Source: Chloroflexota bacterium
GTDB lineage: Bacteria > Chloroflexota > Dehalococcoidia > Lucifugimonadales > GCA-002723415
Length of the DNA: 64,000 bases
NCBI GenBank assembly: GCA_002721445.1
Contig: PBKN01000005.1
Span: 334,697-398,696 of the forward strand
Direction of reading: 5' to 3'
Shown piece after piece: positions 22,625 to 32,797 of this stretch (position 1 is its first letter; each line of letters starts with the position of its first letter). Made by a program: the position numbers and the translations under genes. The notes beneath the pieces were generated by a model, which searched no databases, had not been told where the DNA came from, and worked only from the letters and a program-made list of their open reading frames with translations.

Positions 22625-23188
22625 TTAAAAAGTCCTAGGTGCTGAAAGAATATAATTAGCTATACTTTGTATAACTTTCCAGTCCTGGCTAGTTGGATTG
22701 AATATTTTGTCTGAAGTCAATGTCCATCCCCGAAATCTCTCTAACTGGCTTTTAATTTCCAGGTTGCCGATTTTTTTTGATAATTCCTTGGTTGCGGTAT
22801 CCTCAGAAAGAGTGTTTATAAGACCGCTCACACCGTCATCACCCTTCCAAGTTACGTCAACTACCTTACCGAATAAAGGAAAAGATTTTTTTCTAACCGT
22901 CTTTATTGAAATTTTTTGACCGGTAGCTCCAGCGCCATCAAATGGAATACCCATCACTAGCCACCATTTAGGAGGGTTATTTTTTCCCCCGTCTTGCTTA
23001 AGGACATTTATCCATCTAATCGCCCCTTCTGGAATGTCAATTACACCCAGAGACCGCTGATACCACGAATCCTCTACCTTCTCTTCGGCACGGTCACGTT
23101 CCGCAATTTCTGCTTTTATCCCTATAGAGTTCAGCACGTGAGTTAATTCATCTCTGGATTTATCTCTAAACTTTTCTTTCATCCCCAT
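22625..23188 (-). CDS. Hypothetical protein, family not recognised
   Basis: 187-aa ORF overlapping the upstream membrane-protein gene by 10 nt; locally GC-richer than neighbours. Confidence 0.6.
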   Translation of the reverse strand: MGMKEKFRDKSRDELTHVLNSIGIKAEIAERDRAEEKVEDSWYQRSLGVIDIPEGAIRWINVLKQDGGKNNPPKWWLVMGIPFDGAGATGQKISIKTVRKKSFPLFGKVVDVTWKGDDGVSGLINTLSEDTATKELSKKIGNLEIKSQLERFRGWTLTSDKIFNPTSQDWKVIQSIANYILSAPRTF

Positions 23189-23877
23189 AATTTTTCCTTG
23201 AGTAGCTTAGTTAGTGACAAAATAAAAATAGCTTCGATAAGAGTTAAAAACCCAATCAAAATAGTTGTTTCATAAAAAAAACCTTGCGGAAAAATTGCGA
23301 CCAAATAATCTTTTCTTGGGTCAAGCTTCCATAAATCATTTGTAAAGCTTATTTCATGAAAAATCAAAAAAGCCTTTTCAAATCCAATAAAAGATATAAA
23401 AACTGCTATAATAATTACCGTGATAATTGTTATAGAACTTTTAAATAATAATCTGTTAAAAATTAAAAAAATACTTTCTTTTAATATAAAGAAACATATT
23501 AATAAATATCCAACTATAAATATTAATGTGATTGACTGCAAAATATAAACTAGCCTAATCAATTTTTTAACATCTACCATATGTAGAACTTCTTTTGAAT
23601 TAAATAAATTATTTACCCTGACATTGTTTTTCCATATCTTTACTTTTAGTTCTTCTTCTTCATTATTAAAATAATCAACAATTTGTTTAGCTACAGATAA
23701 CAACTCTTTTTGTTCTATACCTGTTTTTTTGGAAATTTCATATTTTTGAAATTCATAATTGTAAAAGCTCATATTATTTATAACTATCTTGATATTTGTA
23801 GTTAATAAAAACACCAAAATAGCAATTATAAAAAAAATTTGGAGAATTATATTAAATATATTAATATTTAAAGACAT
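23179..23877 (-). CDS. Integral membrane protein, resembles DUF1461/TIGR01906
   Basis: Several hydrophobic segments; DYFNNEEEE...LFNSKEVLHMVDVKKL...WKLDPRKDYLVAIFPQGFFYETT recalled as typical of this family. Confidence 0.55.
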   Translation of the reverse strand: MSLNINIFNIILQIFFIIAILVFLLTTNIKIVINNMSFYNYEFQKYEISKKTGIEQKELLSVAKQIVDYFNNEEEELKVKIWKNNVRVNNLFNSKEVLHMVDVKKLIRLVYILQSITLIFIVGYLLICFFILKESIFLIFNRLLFKSSITIITVIIIAVFISFIGFEKAFLIFHEISFTNDLWKLDPRKDYLVAIFPQGFFYETTILIGFLTLIEAIFILSLTKLLKEKLWG

Positions 23878-23970
23878 AATAAAATAGTTAAAAATCTTTC
23901 ATTTGCTTTGTTAATATTATATAAATAAATCTTAGGATTGTTGTTAAGTCAAACAATAAATAGGTTAAAA

Positions 23971-24753
23971 ATGCCAAAAAATGATTTTTCTTATACTTTT
24001 AATGGCCTGCACAGGCTAATTATCCATTTAACATCCCCCACAGGATGCGAGTGGGACAAAAAACAAACATCTAGATCCTTAAGAACATATTTGTTGGAAG
24101 AATGTTATGAAGTTATAGATGCTATAGAAAATGAAAATGATATCAATTTGATGCAAGAATTAGGAGACTTATTATTTCACATATTATTTCAAATAAAATT
24201 AAGTGAAGATAAAAATAGATTTAACAAAGAAGATGTTTTTAAAACAATAATTAACAAGTTAATCCATCGACATCCTGAAGTTTTTTCATGCTCTAACGAA
24301 TACATAAGTAAAACACCAGAATCAAAATGGGAACTTATAAAATCCCAAGAAAAAAATATATCTTCATCCCCATCTCTCTTGGGAGATATCCCCAGTAGCC
24401 TACCTTCCTTAAGCTTTGCTCAATTAATGCAAAAAAGAGCTGCTTTAGCAAATTTTGACTGGGAAGAAATTAACGAAGTATTAGGTAAAGTAAACGAAGA
24501 ATTGGCTGAAATAAAAAATAGCACAAATTTAAAAGAACAACAGGAGGAAATTGGTGATTTACTATTTTCTATAGTAAATGTAGCAAGATGGATGGGTATA
24601 GACAGTGAAATTGCACTAAGAAAAGCCAATCATAAATTTAAAAATCGATTTGAATTTATGGAAAAGTTAAGTAAAAAAAGAAAGATAGACTTTAATAAAC
24701 TTAATAAAAAAGAACAAGAATTACTTTGGGAAAAATCCAAAAACTCTATTTAA
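23971..24753 (+). CDS. mazG: Nucleoside triphosphate pyrophosphohydrolase MazG
   Basis: CEWDKKQTSRSLRTYLLEECYEVIDAIE..LMQELGDLLFHILFQ; second EEIGDLLFSIVNVARW. Start uncertain (23938 TTG or 23971 ATG). Confidence 0.92.
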   Translation: MPKNDFSYTFNGLHRLIIHLTSPTGCEWDKKQTSRSLRTYLLEECYEVIDAIENENDINLMQELGDLLFHILFQIKLSEDKNRFNKEDVFKTIINKLIHRHPEVFSCSNEYISKTPESKWELIKSQEKNISSSPSLLGDIPSSLPSLSFAQLMQKRAALANFDWEEINEVLGKVNEELAEIKNSTNLKEQQEEIGDLLFSIVNVARWMGIDSEIALRKANHKFKNRFEFMEKLSKKRKIDFNKLNKKEQELLWEKSKNSI

Positions 24754-24778
24754 TAATACATAATTGGAGAGCAAAAAA

Positions 24779-25648
24779 TTGAATATAGATACTCCACATT
24801 TAATTAAATTAAATTCTTTCTCAAAAGAATTGGCTAAACTTGCTGGAGATATTCTTAATGAAAATTTTGGAAAAAAAATCAGTATAAAATATAAAAACAC
24901 AAACGATCCTGTAAGTTCAGTAGATATTGAAATTCAAGATAAGCTAATTCAAAAAATTAAAAATGAATTTCCTGAACACAGAGTTCTTGGTGAAGAAAAA
25001 ACTAAAAAACAAACTGATTCTTATTCAGATTTTATGTGGGTTATTGACCCTCTCGACGGAACAAAAAACTTTATAAATGGCCTTCCTTTATTTGCTTCTT
25101 CAATTGGGATTTTATATAAAGGCATACCTGTAGCTGGAGCTATATTTATACCTTGGCCAAATAACGACCAGGGTATTGTTTTGCATGCTTTTAAAAATAG
25201 CGGTATATTTATAAATAATGTTTCAATAAACAAATCAATAATAAAACATGATCCTTTAATTGCACTACCTGGCAACTTTTCTTCAAATGTTGATTTAGGT
25301 AATATCAGAGTTACAGGAAGCATCGCTTATGAAATAGCCATGGTCTGCTTAGGTGTTTTTGATTATGCTGTTTTTTTTGCTCCAAAATTATGGGATGTAG
25401 CTGCTGGATATTTATTAGCATATGAAAGCAATAAAAAAGTTTTTAGAATAACAAAAAACTCAGGATTAAATAAAATATTTTTTCCTGAAAAAATAGAACC
25501 CGATCCAAAATTGATTTCTGGTTGGCATAAAAATATTGAATCCAATAAACTTGAAAAATGGTCTATGAAAATTATATTAGGCTCAGAAGAAAATATTCAT
25601 CCAATTAAAAACTATATATATAATTCCAGATTTAGGATTTTCAAATAA
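24779..25648 (+). CDS. Inositol monophosphatase family protein
   Basis: GEEK, WVIDPLDGTKNFINGLP, WDVAAG; TTG start at 24779 preceded by GGAGAG. Confidence 0.85.
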   Translation: MNIDTPHLIKLNSFSKELAKLAGDILNENFGKKISIKYKNTNDPVSSVDIEIQDKLIQKIKNEFPEHRVLGEEKTKKQTDSYSDFMWVIDPLDGTKNFINGLPLFASSIGILYKGIPVAGAIFIPWPNNDQGIVLHAFKNSGIFINNVSINKSIIKHDPLIALPGNFSSNVDLGNIRVTGSIAYEIAMVCLGVFDYAVFFAPKLWDVAAGYLLAYESNKKVFRITKNSGLNKIFFPEKIEPDPKLISGWHKNIESNKLEKWSMKIILGSEENIHPIKNYIYNSRFRIFK

Positions 25649-25685
25649 CTCTTCTTTATAAATATCTTAAACATTTAGGACTAAA

Positions 25686-28517
25686 ATGGAACTTAAAAAA
25701 ATAAACATACGCGGAGCAAGAGAGCATAATTTAAAAAATATTGACATCTCAATACCTAAAAATAAACTAGTTGTAATTACAGGAGTATCTGGATCAGGCA
25801 AAAGCTCTTTGGCTTTTGACACTATATATGCTGAAGGGCAAAGAAGATATGTTGAATCATTGTCTTCATACGCAAGGCAATTTCTTGGAAAGATTGATAA
25901 GCCTGATGTAGATAATATTTCAGGACTATCTCCAACTATATCCATTGATCAAAAAACAACTTCACATAATCCTAGGTCAACTGTCGGAACAGTAACAGAA
26001 ATTTATGACTATCTAAGGCTTCTGTTTTCAAGAATAGGAGATATTTATTGCTATAAATGTGGAGACCTAGTTCAAAAACAAAGCATTCAGCAAATTGCAG
26101 ACGTAGTAAAAAAACTTCCGGAAAATAGCCGTATTCAAATTTTGTCCCCTATAATAACTCATAAAAAAGGAGAACACAAAAACATTTTTGAGTCTGCTTC
26201 AAAATCTGGATTTGTAAGAGTAAGAGTTGATGGAGAAATATTAGACCTTTCAGATCCTATTGTCCTGGAAAAAACTAAATACCATGATATTCAAATTATT
26301 GTTGATAGACTAATCATATCTAAGGATTTAGATATTGCAAGACTAACTGAGTCTATTGAAACTGCATCACAAATTGCGGGAGGAATCGTTTTAGTATCAA
26401 TTTCTGGAATGAATGATCTTTTATTTTCTGAAACATCTGCTTGCATTAAATGCAACATAAATATTGGAAACATAGAACCTAGAAATTTTAGCTTTAACAG
26501 TCCTCATGGAGCCTGTTCAATTTGTGATGGATTAGGGTATAAGCTTGTAGTAGATCCAGAGCTTATCGTTCCGAACCCTGATTTATCAATAAAGGAAGGC
26601 GCAATTGAACCCTGGAATACATCTAGATTTTTAAACAAATGGTTTATTAATGTAATTAATTCATTATCAAATAATTATGGATTTTCTACCAATACTCCTT
26701 TTAAAAATCTATCAAAAGATAATACCAATATACTTTATTATGGAGAGCCTCAACAATTACCATTTAAAAGTAAAAGAAAAAAACGTGGTTTTGAAGGATT
26801 TATAAATAACCTTGAAAGAAGATACAAAGAAACAGGATCATCAAATGTAAGAATATGGATTGAAAATTACATGACTTCATTACCGTGCCAGGGCTGCCAG
26901 AGCAATAGGCTTCGCCCAGAATCTTTAGCAGTTAAAATATGTGGGCTAAATATTATGGATATAAGCTTGCAGACCATCAAAAGCCTAAGTGAATGGTTTA
27001 ATCATATACAATCAAAAAAGTCCTCTAAACGTCTAAATTCCCAACAGATCGCCATTGCTGGTAAGATTTTAGAAGAAATAGAACTTCGAATCCAATTCTT
27101 GTTAAATATAGGGCTTCACTATATTACATTATCTCGACCCGCATCTTCCTTAAGTGGAGGAGAGGCTCAAAGGATTAGACTGGCTACACAAATTGGCTCA
27201 GGACTAACTGGAGTAATATATGTTTGCGACGAACCTTCTATTGGTTTACATCCTGCTGATGGAAGTTTACTAATTAATACTTTAAATAGACTAAAAAAGC
27301 TAGGAAATACTGTAATAATAGTTGAACATGATGAAGCAATTATTAGATCTGCAGACTATATAATTGATTTAGGACCTGGAGCAGGAGAAAACGGTGGAAA
27401 AATTGTATTTTCCGGGACTTTAAAATCTATTCTTTCTTCTAAAAACTCACTAACAGGAAAATATTTAAACGGATCTTTAAAAATCCCTTTACCTTCAAAA
27501 AGAAGAAAAGGAAATTCGAAAAAAATAATAATTAATAAAGCCTATGAAAACAACTTAAAAAATATTACTGTTGAAATTCCCTTGGGTTTATTTGTTTGTG
27601 TTACTGGAGTTTCTGGCTCTGGAAAAAGTACTTTAATAAATGAAATACTTTATAAAACTATATCTAAAAGTTTTCATAGATCAAAAATACGTCCAGGAAA
27701 AAGCATGGGAGTAGATTTTCAAAACCATATCGACAAAATAGTAAATGTTACCCAGTCTCCTATTGGACGAACCCCAAGAAGCAACCCTGCAACATACACT
27801 GGAGCATTTACATATATTAGAGAGTTATTTGCAAGCATGCCTGACGCAAAAATTAAAGGATATAAGCCGGGCAGATTTTCATTTAACGTTAAGGGAGGAA
27901 GGTGTGAAGCTTGTTCGGGAGACGGATATAAAAAAATTGAAATGCAATTTCTTCCTGACGTTACTGTTCCATGTGAAATATGTAATGGAATTAGATACAA
28001 CAGAGAAGCCCTTGAAGTAACTTTCAAAAATAAAAACATATCTGATGTTTTAAATATGACAGTTAGTGAAGCACATAAATTTTTTAATAATATTCCGAAA
28101 ATTCGTTCAAAACTTGAAACAATGATTGATGTAGGATTAGGATATATTCACCTAGGTCAACCTGCTACACAATTAAGTGGTGGAGAAGCTCAAAGGATTA
28201 AATTATCAACTGAATTGTCAAAAAAATCCACAGGAAAAACACTTTACATATTAGATGAACCGACTACTGGATTATCTTTTCAAGATTGTTCTCAGCTAAT
28301 TAATGTACTTCACAGATTAGTTAAATATGGAAATACAGTTATCGTAATTGAACATCATTTGGATTTAATTAAAAATGCAGACTGGATAATAGATTTAGGC
28401 CCTGGAGCTGGAGAAGAAGGCGGAAAATTAGTGGCACAAGGAAGTCCAGAATCTATATCGTCAGTAAAGGGATCACTGACAGGTAAATATTTAAAACAAC
28501 ATCTGAAAAATATTTAA
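25686..28517 (+). CDS. uvrA: Excinuclease ABC subunit A
   Basis: GVSGSGKSSLAFDTIYAEGQRRYVESLSSYARQF, CxxC zinc motifs, two ABC signatures LSGGEAQRI. Confidence 0.98.
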   Translation: MELKKINIRGAREHNLKNIDISIPKNKLVVITGVSGSGKSSLAFDTIYAEGQRRYVESLSSYARQFLGKIDKPDVDNISGLSPTISIDQKTTSHNPRSTVGTVTEIYDYLRLLFSRIGDIYCYKCGDLVQKQSIQQIADVVKKLPENSRIQILSPIITHKKGEHKNIFESASKSGFVRVRVDGEILDLSDPIVLEKTKYHDIQIIVDRLIISKDLDIARLTESIETASQIAGGIVLVSISGMNDLLFSETSACIKCNINIGNIEPRNFSFNSPHGACSICDGLGYKLVVDPELIVPNPDLSIKEGAIEPWNTSRFLNKWFINVINSLSNNYGFSTNTPFKNLSKDNTNILYYGEPQQLPFKSKRKKRGFEGFINNLERRYKETGSSNVRIWIENYMTSLPCQGCQSNRLRPESLAVKICGLNIMDISLQTIKSLSEWFNHIQSKKSSKRLNSQQIAIAGKILEEIELRIQFLLNIGLHYITLSRPASSLSGGEAQRIRLATQIGSGLTGVIYVCDEPSIGLHPADGSLLINTLNRLKKLGNTVIIVEHDEAIIRSADYIIDLGPGAGENGGKIVFSGTLKSILSSKNSLTGKYLNGSLKIPLPSKRRKGNSKKIIINKAYENNLKNITVEIPLGLFVCVTGVSGSGKSTLINEILYKTISKSFHRSKIRPGKSMGVDFQNHIDKIVNVTQSPIGRTPRSNPATYTGAFTYIRELFASMPDAKIKGYKPGRFSFNVKGGRCEACSGDGYKKIEMQFLPDVTVPCEICNGIRYNREALEVTFKNKNISDVLNMTVSEAHKFFNNIPKIRSKLETMIDVGLGYIHLGQPATQLSGGEAQRIKLSTELSKKSTGKTLYILDEPTTGLSFQDCSQLINVLHRLVKYGNTVIVIEHHLDLIKNADWIIDLGPGAGEEGGKLVAQGSPESISSVKGSLTGKYLKQHLKNI

Positions 28518-28542
28518 TTTTCCATAAAATAAGGAGATTAGC

Positions 28543-29463
28543 ATGATAAATCATATACGAGGAATAGTCGTTCCAATTATTACCCCACTAAAACCAGATG
28601 AATCTTTGGACAAAAGTTCTCTTAGATCTTTAGTCAGGTACCTTTTAAACAATGGGGTACATGGATTGTGGGTGTCTGGAACGACAGGAGAATTCGCAAA
28701 TTTAGATAATAAAACTCGGCTAGAATCAATGGAAATAGTAACAGATGAAGTAAACGGAAAAGTTCCTATAATAGCTAATATATCTTGCCCGTCTACTGAA
28801 ACATCTATAAAACTTGGACAATCTGCAAAAAATTTTAATTTTAGCGGACTAGCATGTACTCCTCCTTATTATTATGATTGTTCACAAGAAGAAATATTAG
28901 ACCATTACAGATATATTTCATCTGAACTTGGATCAAATATTTGGGTATATAATATCCCTCAAAATGTTAAATCTACTGTTAACCCAATAAGTGTTGCAGC
29001 ACTTGCAGAAGAAAATTTAATAGAAGGAATTAAAGATTCTTCTGGTCATGGAGAAAATATTGCTCAACTAAACAATCTATGTGAATCTAAATCTTTATCA
29101 TTGCTTAGATTTATTGGAAGCACATACAGAATAACCTCAACTTCAAGCTTAGGTTTACACGGAGCCATTCCAGGAATAGCAAATTTAATTCCTAAAATTT
29201 GCTCATCTGGCTGGGAGTCAGGTGAAAAAAATGACCTTAAAGGTACTAATGAGTCTAACTTAAAAATTTCTATAGCACAAAAAATTCTTTCTTTTTCAAA
29301 TGGAAAAAGTTCCACTGCTGCTTCATTTTCTGGTATCAAATCAGCATTAAAATATTTAGGAGTAATTAAGCATGACACAATGTCTAAGCCTCTTAAGTCG
29401 CTAAGTGCTAAAGAACAAAACCTGATACCGGCTTTGTTAAAAACCTTAGATTTGATACCATAA
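28543..29463 (+). CDS. Dihydrodipicolinate synthase family (DapA-like) aldolase/lyase
   Basis: GIVVPIITPLKPDESLD, GVHGLWVSGTTGEF, WVYNIPQ, EGIKDSSG. Confidence 0.88.
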   Translation: MINHIRGIVVPIITPLKPDESLDKSSLRSLVRYLLNNGVHGLWVSGTTGEFANLDNKTRLESMEIVTDEVNGKVPIIANISCPSTETSIKLGQSAKNFNFSGLACTPPYYYDCSQEEILDHYRYISSELGSNIWVYNIPQNVKSTVNPISVAALAEENLIEGIKDSSGHGENIAQLNNLCESKSLSLLRFIGSTYRITSTSSLGLHGAIPGIANLIPKICSSGWESGEKNDLKGTNESNLKISIAQKILSFSNGKSSTAASFSGIKSALKYLGVIKHDTMSKPLKSLSAKEQNLIPALLKTLDLIP

Positions 29464-29490
29464 ATACCCTAATCAGATAAGGAGAAAAAA

Positions 29491-30255
29491 ATAAATATAG
29501 AGAATTTAAAACTTTTATTAAACCAATATAAAAATGAAGAAATTGAGATTGACAAATTAATTGACAAGCTTTCGTTGCTTCCTTTTGAAGATTTAGATTT
29601 CGCAAAGATCGACCACCATAGATCTATAAGAAAAGGATTCCCTGAGGTAGTTTATGCCAAAGGTAAAACTAATGACCAGGTAGTTTCTATTTCAAAAGCT
29701 ATCCTTTCTCAATCTACAAATCTTTTAATAACTAGATCTAATAAAGAAACTTTTTTAGAGATTAAAAAACATTTCAATGATGCAAAATTTGATGAAGTCT
29801 CAAAAATTATTTCTGTAGAAAAAAACCCTATAAAAGAAAAAACTCCTGGCATTATAGTTGTTGCAGCAGGTACATCCGATATCCCAGTAGCACAAGAAGC
29901 TATATTAACTGCAGAATCTATGGGGTGTAAAGCAGAGTCACTTTTTGATGTTGGAGTAGCAGGCCTACAAAGACTACTTTCTAATATTGAATCAATAAAA
30001 AGAGCCAAAGTTGTCATAGTTGTTGCAGGAATGGATGGAGCCTTGCCTTCTGTAATTTCAGGCTTAATAGATATACCAATCATAGCTGTTCCAACTAGCG
30101 TAGGATATGGAGCAAGTTTTGACGGTCTAGCTCCTTTATTAACTATGCTAAACTCCTGTTCTCCAGGAGTAAGTGTCGTCAATATAGATAATGGATTTGG
30201 AGCAGGATATATGGCATCTTCTATTCTCCTAAATTACAAAAAATACTTAAACTAA
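29491..30255 (+). CDS. larB: LarB family (PurE-like) NAD carboxylase; likely AUA start
   Basis: LPFEDLDFAKIDHHRSIRKGFPEVVYAKGKT and VVAAGTSDIPVAQEA; conserved N-terminal segment NIENLKLLLNQYKNEEIEIDKLIDKLS lies upstream of the ORF-track start at 29575; only ATA at 29491 follows AAGGAG. Confidence 0.85.
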   Translation: MNIENLKLLLNQYKNEEIEIDKLIDKLSLLPFEDLDFAKIDHHRSIRKGFPEVVYAKGKTNDQVVSISKAILSQSTNLLITRSNKETFLEIKKHFNDAKFDEVSKIISVEKNPIKEKTPGIIVVAAGTSDIPVAQEAILTAESMGCKAESLFDVGVAGLQRLLSNIESIKRAKVVIVVAGMDGALPSVISGLIDIPIIAVPTSVGYGASFDGLAPLLTMLNSCSPGVSVVNIDNGFGAGYMASSILLNYKKYLN

Positions 30256-30276
30256 AAGGAAAAGCTTTTCCTTTTT
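30254..30276 (+). terminator. Intrinsic terminator after larB
   Basis: Perfect palindrome AAAAGGAAAAGCTTTTCCTTTT followed by T, starting within the larB stop codon. Confidence 0.75.
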
Positions 30277-30330
30277 ACTCTAAATTAATATAATTAGTTA
30301 TATATATTATAAATATTTGACGAAATTGAT

Positions 30331-30846
30331 ATGAGTGAACCATTAAATAAGCTAACTAACCTTATCTCCTTTTACCCATTTGCCGAAGGAACACCTGGCA
30401 ATAGAGTATTTTTTATTTTTGCTGAAGGGTCCCAGGGAAAAGCAAGAATACAGCTTGAAAAAGAACAGCTTATTCAGCTTTCTTTAATTATTCAAGAACT
30501 TATAGCTGATAATAATGATTTAGATATTCCTTCCACCACTAAAGACCTAAATTATGATGAAAAAATTAATTTAAATATTCAGTTGATGAGCTTAGAAGTT
30601 AAAAAAGACATAATGCCTGGGTTATATCTTTTTGATATTTTTGATTCTAACTCTAAAAAAACCCCTATTATTCAAATATATGTATCTGCAGAAAAGATCA
30701 AGCTTTTTGCAGCAGATGCAATCAAAGTATGTGCCTCTGGCAGGCCTTTATGCCCTCTCTGCGGCGAACCTATTAACCCTGAGGGGCACACTTGTCCAAG
30801 AACTAACGGACATATACATAAAAATGATCTTGAATTTGAACCATAA
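30331..30846 (+). CDS. DUF3090 family protein
   Basis: C-terminus KVCASGRPLCPLCGEPINPEGHTCPRTNGHIH. Confidence 0.85.
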   Translation: MSEPLNKLTNLISFYPFAEGTPGNRVFFIFAEGSQGKARIQLEKEQLIQLSLIIQELIADNNDLDIPSTTKDLNYDEKINLNIQLMSLEVKKDIMPGLYLFDIFDSNSKKTPIIQIYVSAEKIKLFAADAIKVCASGRPLCPLCGEPINPEGHTCPRTNGHIHKNDLEFEP

Positions 30847-30869
30847 GGGATAAATTAATACACCATATT

Positions 30870-31559
30870 ATGAACTTAAATGAATTATTAATTTCTCACC
30901 AAATCCTTGCGGGATCCAATAAGGTTTTTTCAGGAACAGTTAATAATTTAAATAAGGAATCTACAGAAGTTATATATAAGCCTCAAGCAGGTGAAAAACC
31001 ATTAATAGATTTTTTACAAGGAACATTATATATAAGAGAGTTTGTTTCATATTTAATAAGCCAAACTTTAGGGTGGCCTAATATTCCTGAAACAATAATT
31101 CGAAAAGGTCCATATGGAATAGGATCTGTGCAACGCCTAATAAAATACAAAAATCAGGAAAATTATTTTTCTTTATTAAATAATTTTCCTAACGAATTAA
31201 TAAAAATTGCTATTTTTGACCTAGTTGTCAATAATGCTGATAGAAAAGGGGGGCATTTTATATTAGATTGTAACAATATTCTATGGAGCATTGACCATGG
31301 ACTTACCTTTCATCATATTTTTAAAGTCAGAACTGTGATTTTTGATTTTGAAGGAGAAAAAATTCCAAAAATATTGCTTAATGACTTATCAAATCTTTTA
31401 GAGCAATTAACTAATGGAGAATGCTTAATAAATAAAATAAATCCCCTTATTACAAATTCTGAATTTGCAGCACTTAAAAACAGAATAAATTTTCTGATTA
31501 ATAATCCTTATATCCCACATCTTAATCCATTTTATAATGTTCCAACACCATTAATTTAA
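30870..31559 (+). CDS. SCO1664-family protein (kinase-like fold)
   Basis: VIYKPQAGEKPLIDFLQGTLYIREFVSYLISQTLGWPNIPET...DLVVNNADRKGGHFI...WSIDHGLTFH. Confidence 0.85.
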   Translation: MNLNELLISHQILAGSNKVFSGTVNNLNKESTEVIYKPQAGEKPLIDFLQGTLYIREFVSYLISQTLGWPNIPETIIRKGPYGIGSVQRLIKYKNQENYFSLLNNFPNELIKIAIFDLVVNNADRKGGHFILDCNNILWSIDHGLTFHHIFKVRTVIFDFEGEKIPKILLNDLSNLLEQLTNGECLINKINPLITNSEFAALKNRINFLINNPYIPHLNPFYNVPTPLI

Positions 31560-31589
31560 ACTTATTTAATGTTACAGAAAAAAATATTA

Positions 31590-31598
31590 TGGTACAAT
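31590..31598 (+). promoter_or_regulatory. rpsU extended -10 element TGGTACAAT
   Basis: GTTACA -35-like sequence (31571-31576) with 16-nt spacer. Confidence 0.45.
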
Positions 31599-31637
31599 TA
31601 TACTTTGATGTACTAATAATTTAGGAGAAACATAAAC

Positions 31638-31826
31638 TTGGCTTACGTTAAACTTCGAGAAAGAGAAGACCCTGAAGGACTTTTAAAGCGGTTTCAGACT
31701 ATTATGCAGCGCTCAGGTATTTTAAGAGATTTAAGAAACAAGCGCTTTTTCAGATCTAAGGGTGAACAAGTTCGCCTCGACAAACAAAGAAGCATAAGAA
31801 GAATTCGCCGAAAAAGAATTAGATAA
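31638..31826 (+). CDS. rpsU: 30S ribosomal protein S21
   Basis: AYVKLREREDPEGLLKRFQTIMQRSGILRDLRNKRFF; TTG start with AGGAG upstream. Confidence 0.92.
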   Translation: MAYVKLREREDPEGLLKRFQTIMQRSGILRDLRNKRFFRSKGEQVRLDKQRSIRRIRRKRIR

Positions 31827-31834
31827 TATAATAT

Positions 31835-32644
31835 TTAGGTTTTACGAAAATCTAAACCCTTACTCATTGCCATAAATTCAGTATGTATTTGTTTATTTGC
31901 AGCAACAATTCCCTTGCTAAAAAGCTCAATTTTATTGCCTGATCTATCTGAAACAATTCCTCCAGCTTCATCAATAAGTAATATGCCAGCAATTTGATCC
32001 CATGGCTGTAATTGATAATGAAAATATAAATCAGTTCTTCCTGCTGCAACATAAGACAAGCCAAGAGCAGCTGAACCCATAATGCGAGCAGTTTGTATTT
32101 TTGGCCACATTTTTAATATTGGCTCAATAGTTTTTAAAGCACCATTTGAATCATATGACAAGTCTATACCAATAATGCTTTGATCAATAGATGCTTTATT
32201 CGAAACATTAATTTTCTTTTTGTTTAAAAAAGCCCCTTTTCCCTTTTCTGCGTAAAACATTTCATCCCTAAGTGGATCATAGTTTACTGCTAATATTATT
32301 TCTTTATTAAGGCTTAAGCCGATTACTAAAGAAAAGAAGGGTATACCTGATGCAAAATTTCTTGTTCCATCTATAGGATCAACTATCCATTTATATCCTT
32401 GTAAATAATCAGATCCTTGGCCTTCATTAGTTTCTTCTCCTACAAATTCAATATCTGGAAATTCTTCTTTCAAGCTTTCTCTTATTTTTTGTTCTACAAT
32501 AATATCTGCATCAGTAACAATATCTCTTAAACCTTTAAATGAAACTTTTTTTTCACGAGTGAATTTTTTTTTCAAAACCTTGCCTGCATCAAGCGCTACC
32601 TGTATTACCGAATGCAAGCTTGTTTGCCCGCTTTTACTGAGCAT
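31835..32644 (-). CDS. Inositol monophosphatase / SuhB-like
   Basis: FVGEETNEG, WIVDPIDGTRNFASGIPFFSLVI, PWDQIAGILLIDEAGG. Confidence 0.92.
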   Translation of the reverse strand: MLSKSGQTSLHSVIQVALDAGKVLKKKFTREKKVSFKGLRDIVTDADIIVEQKIRESLKEEFPDIEFVGEETNEGQGSDYLQGYKWIVDPIDGTRNFASGIPFFSLVIGLSLNKEIILAVNYDPLRDEMFYAEKGKGAFLNKKKINVSNKASIDQSIIGIDLSYDSNGALKTIEPILKMWPKIQTARIMGSAALGLSYVAAGRTDLYFHYQLQPWDQIAGILLIDEAGGIVSDRSGNKIELFSKGIVAANKQIHTEFMAMSKGLDFRKT

Positions 32645-32756
32645 AAAGCACTGTTATCCCTTCTTTTAGCAATGCATAAATAATTTTAAATTATTTGACT
32701 TTTTTTAATTGTAAAAAATTCACAATTATGCGCTTGCAATTTCAATATTTTGTTAT

Positions 32757-32775
32757 GTTAGAATCTTTTTCTAAC
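32757..32775 (+). promoter_or_regulatory. Inverted repeat GTTAGAA-TCTTT-TTCTAAC upstream of dnaA, overlapping an extended -10 TGTTAGAAT (32756-32764)
   Basis: Perfect 7-bp arms immediately 5' of the dnaA start region. Confidence 0.45.
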
Positions 32776-32797
32776 TAATTTTATCACACAGGAAAAT

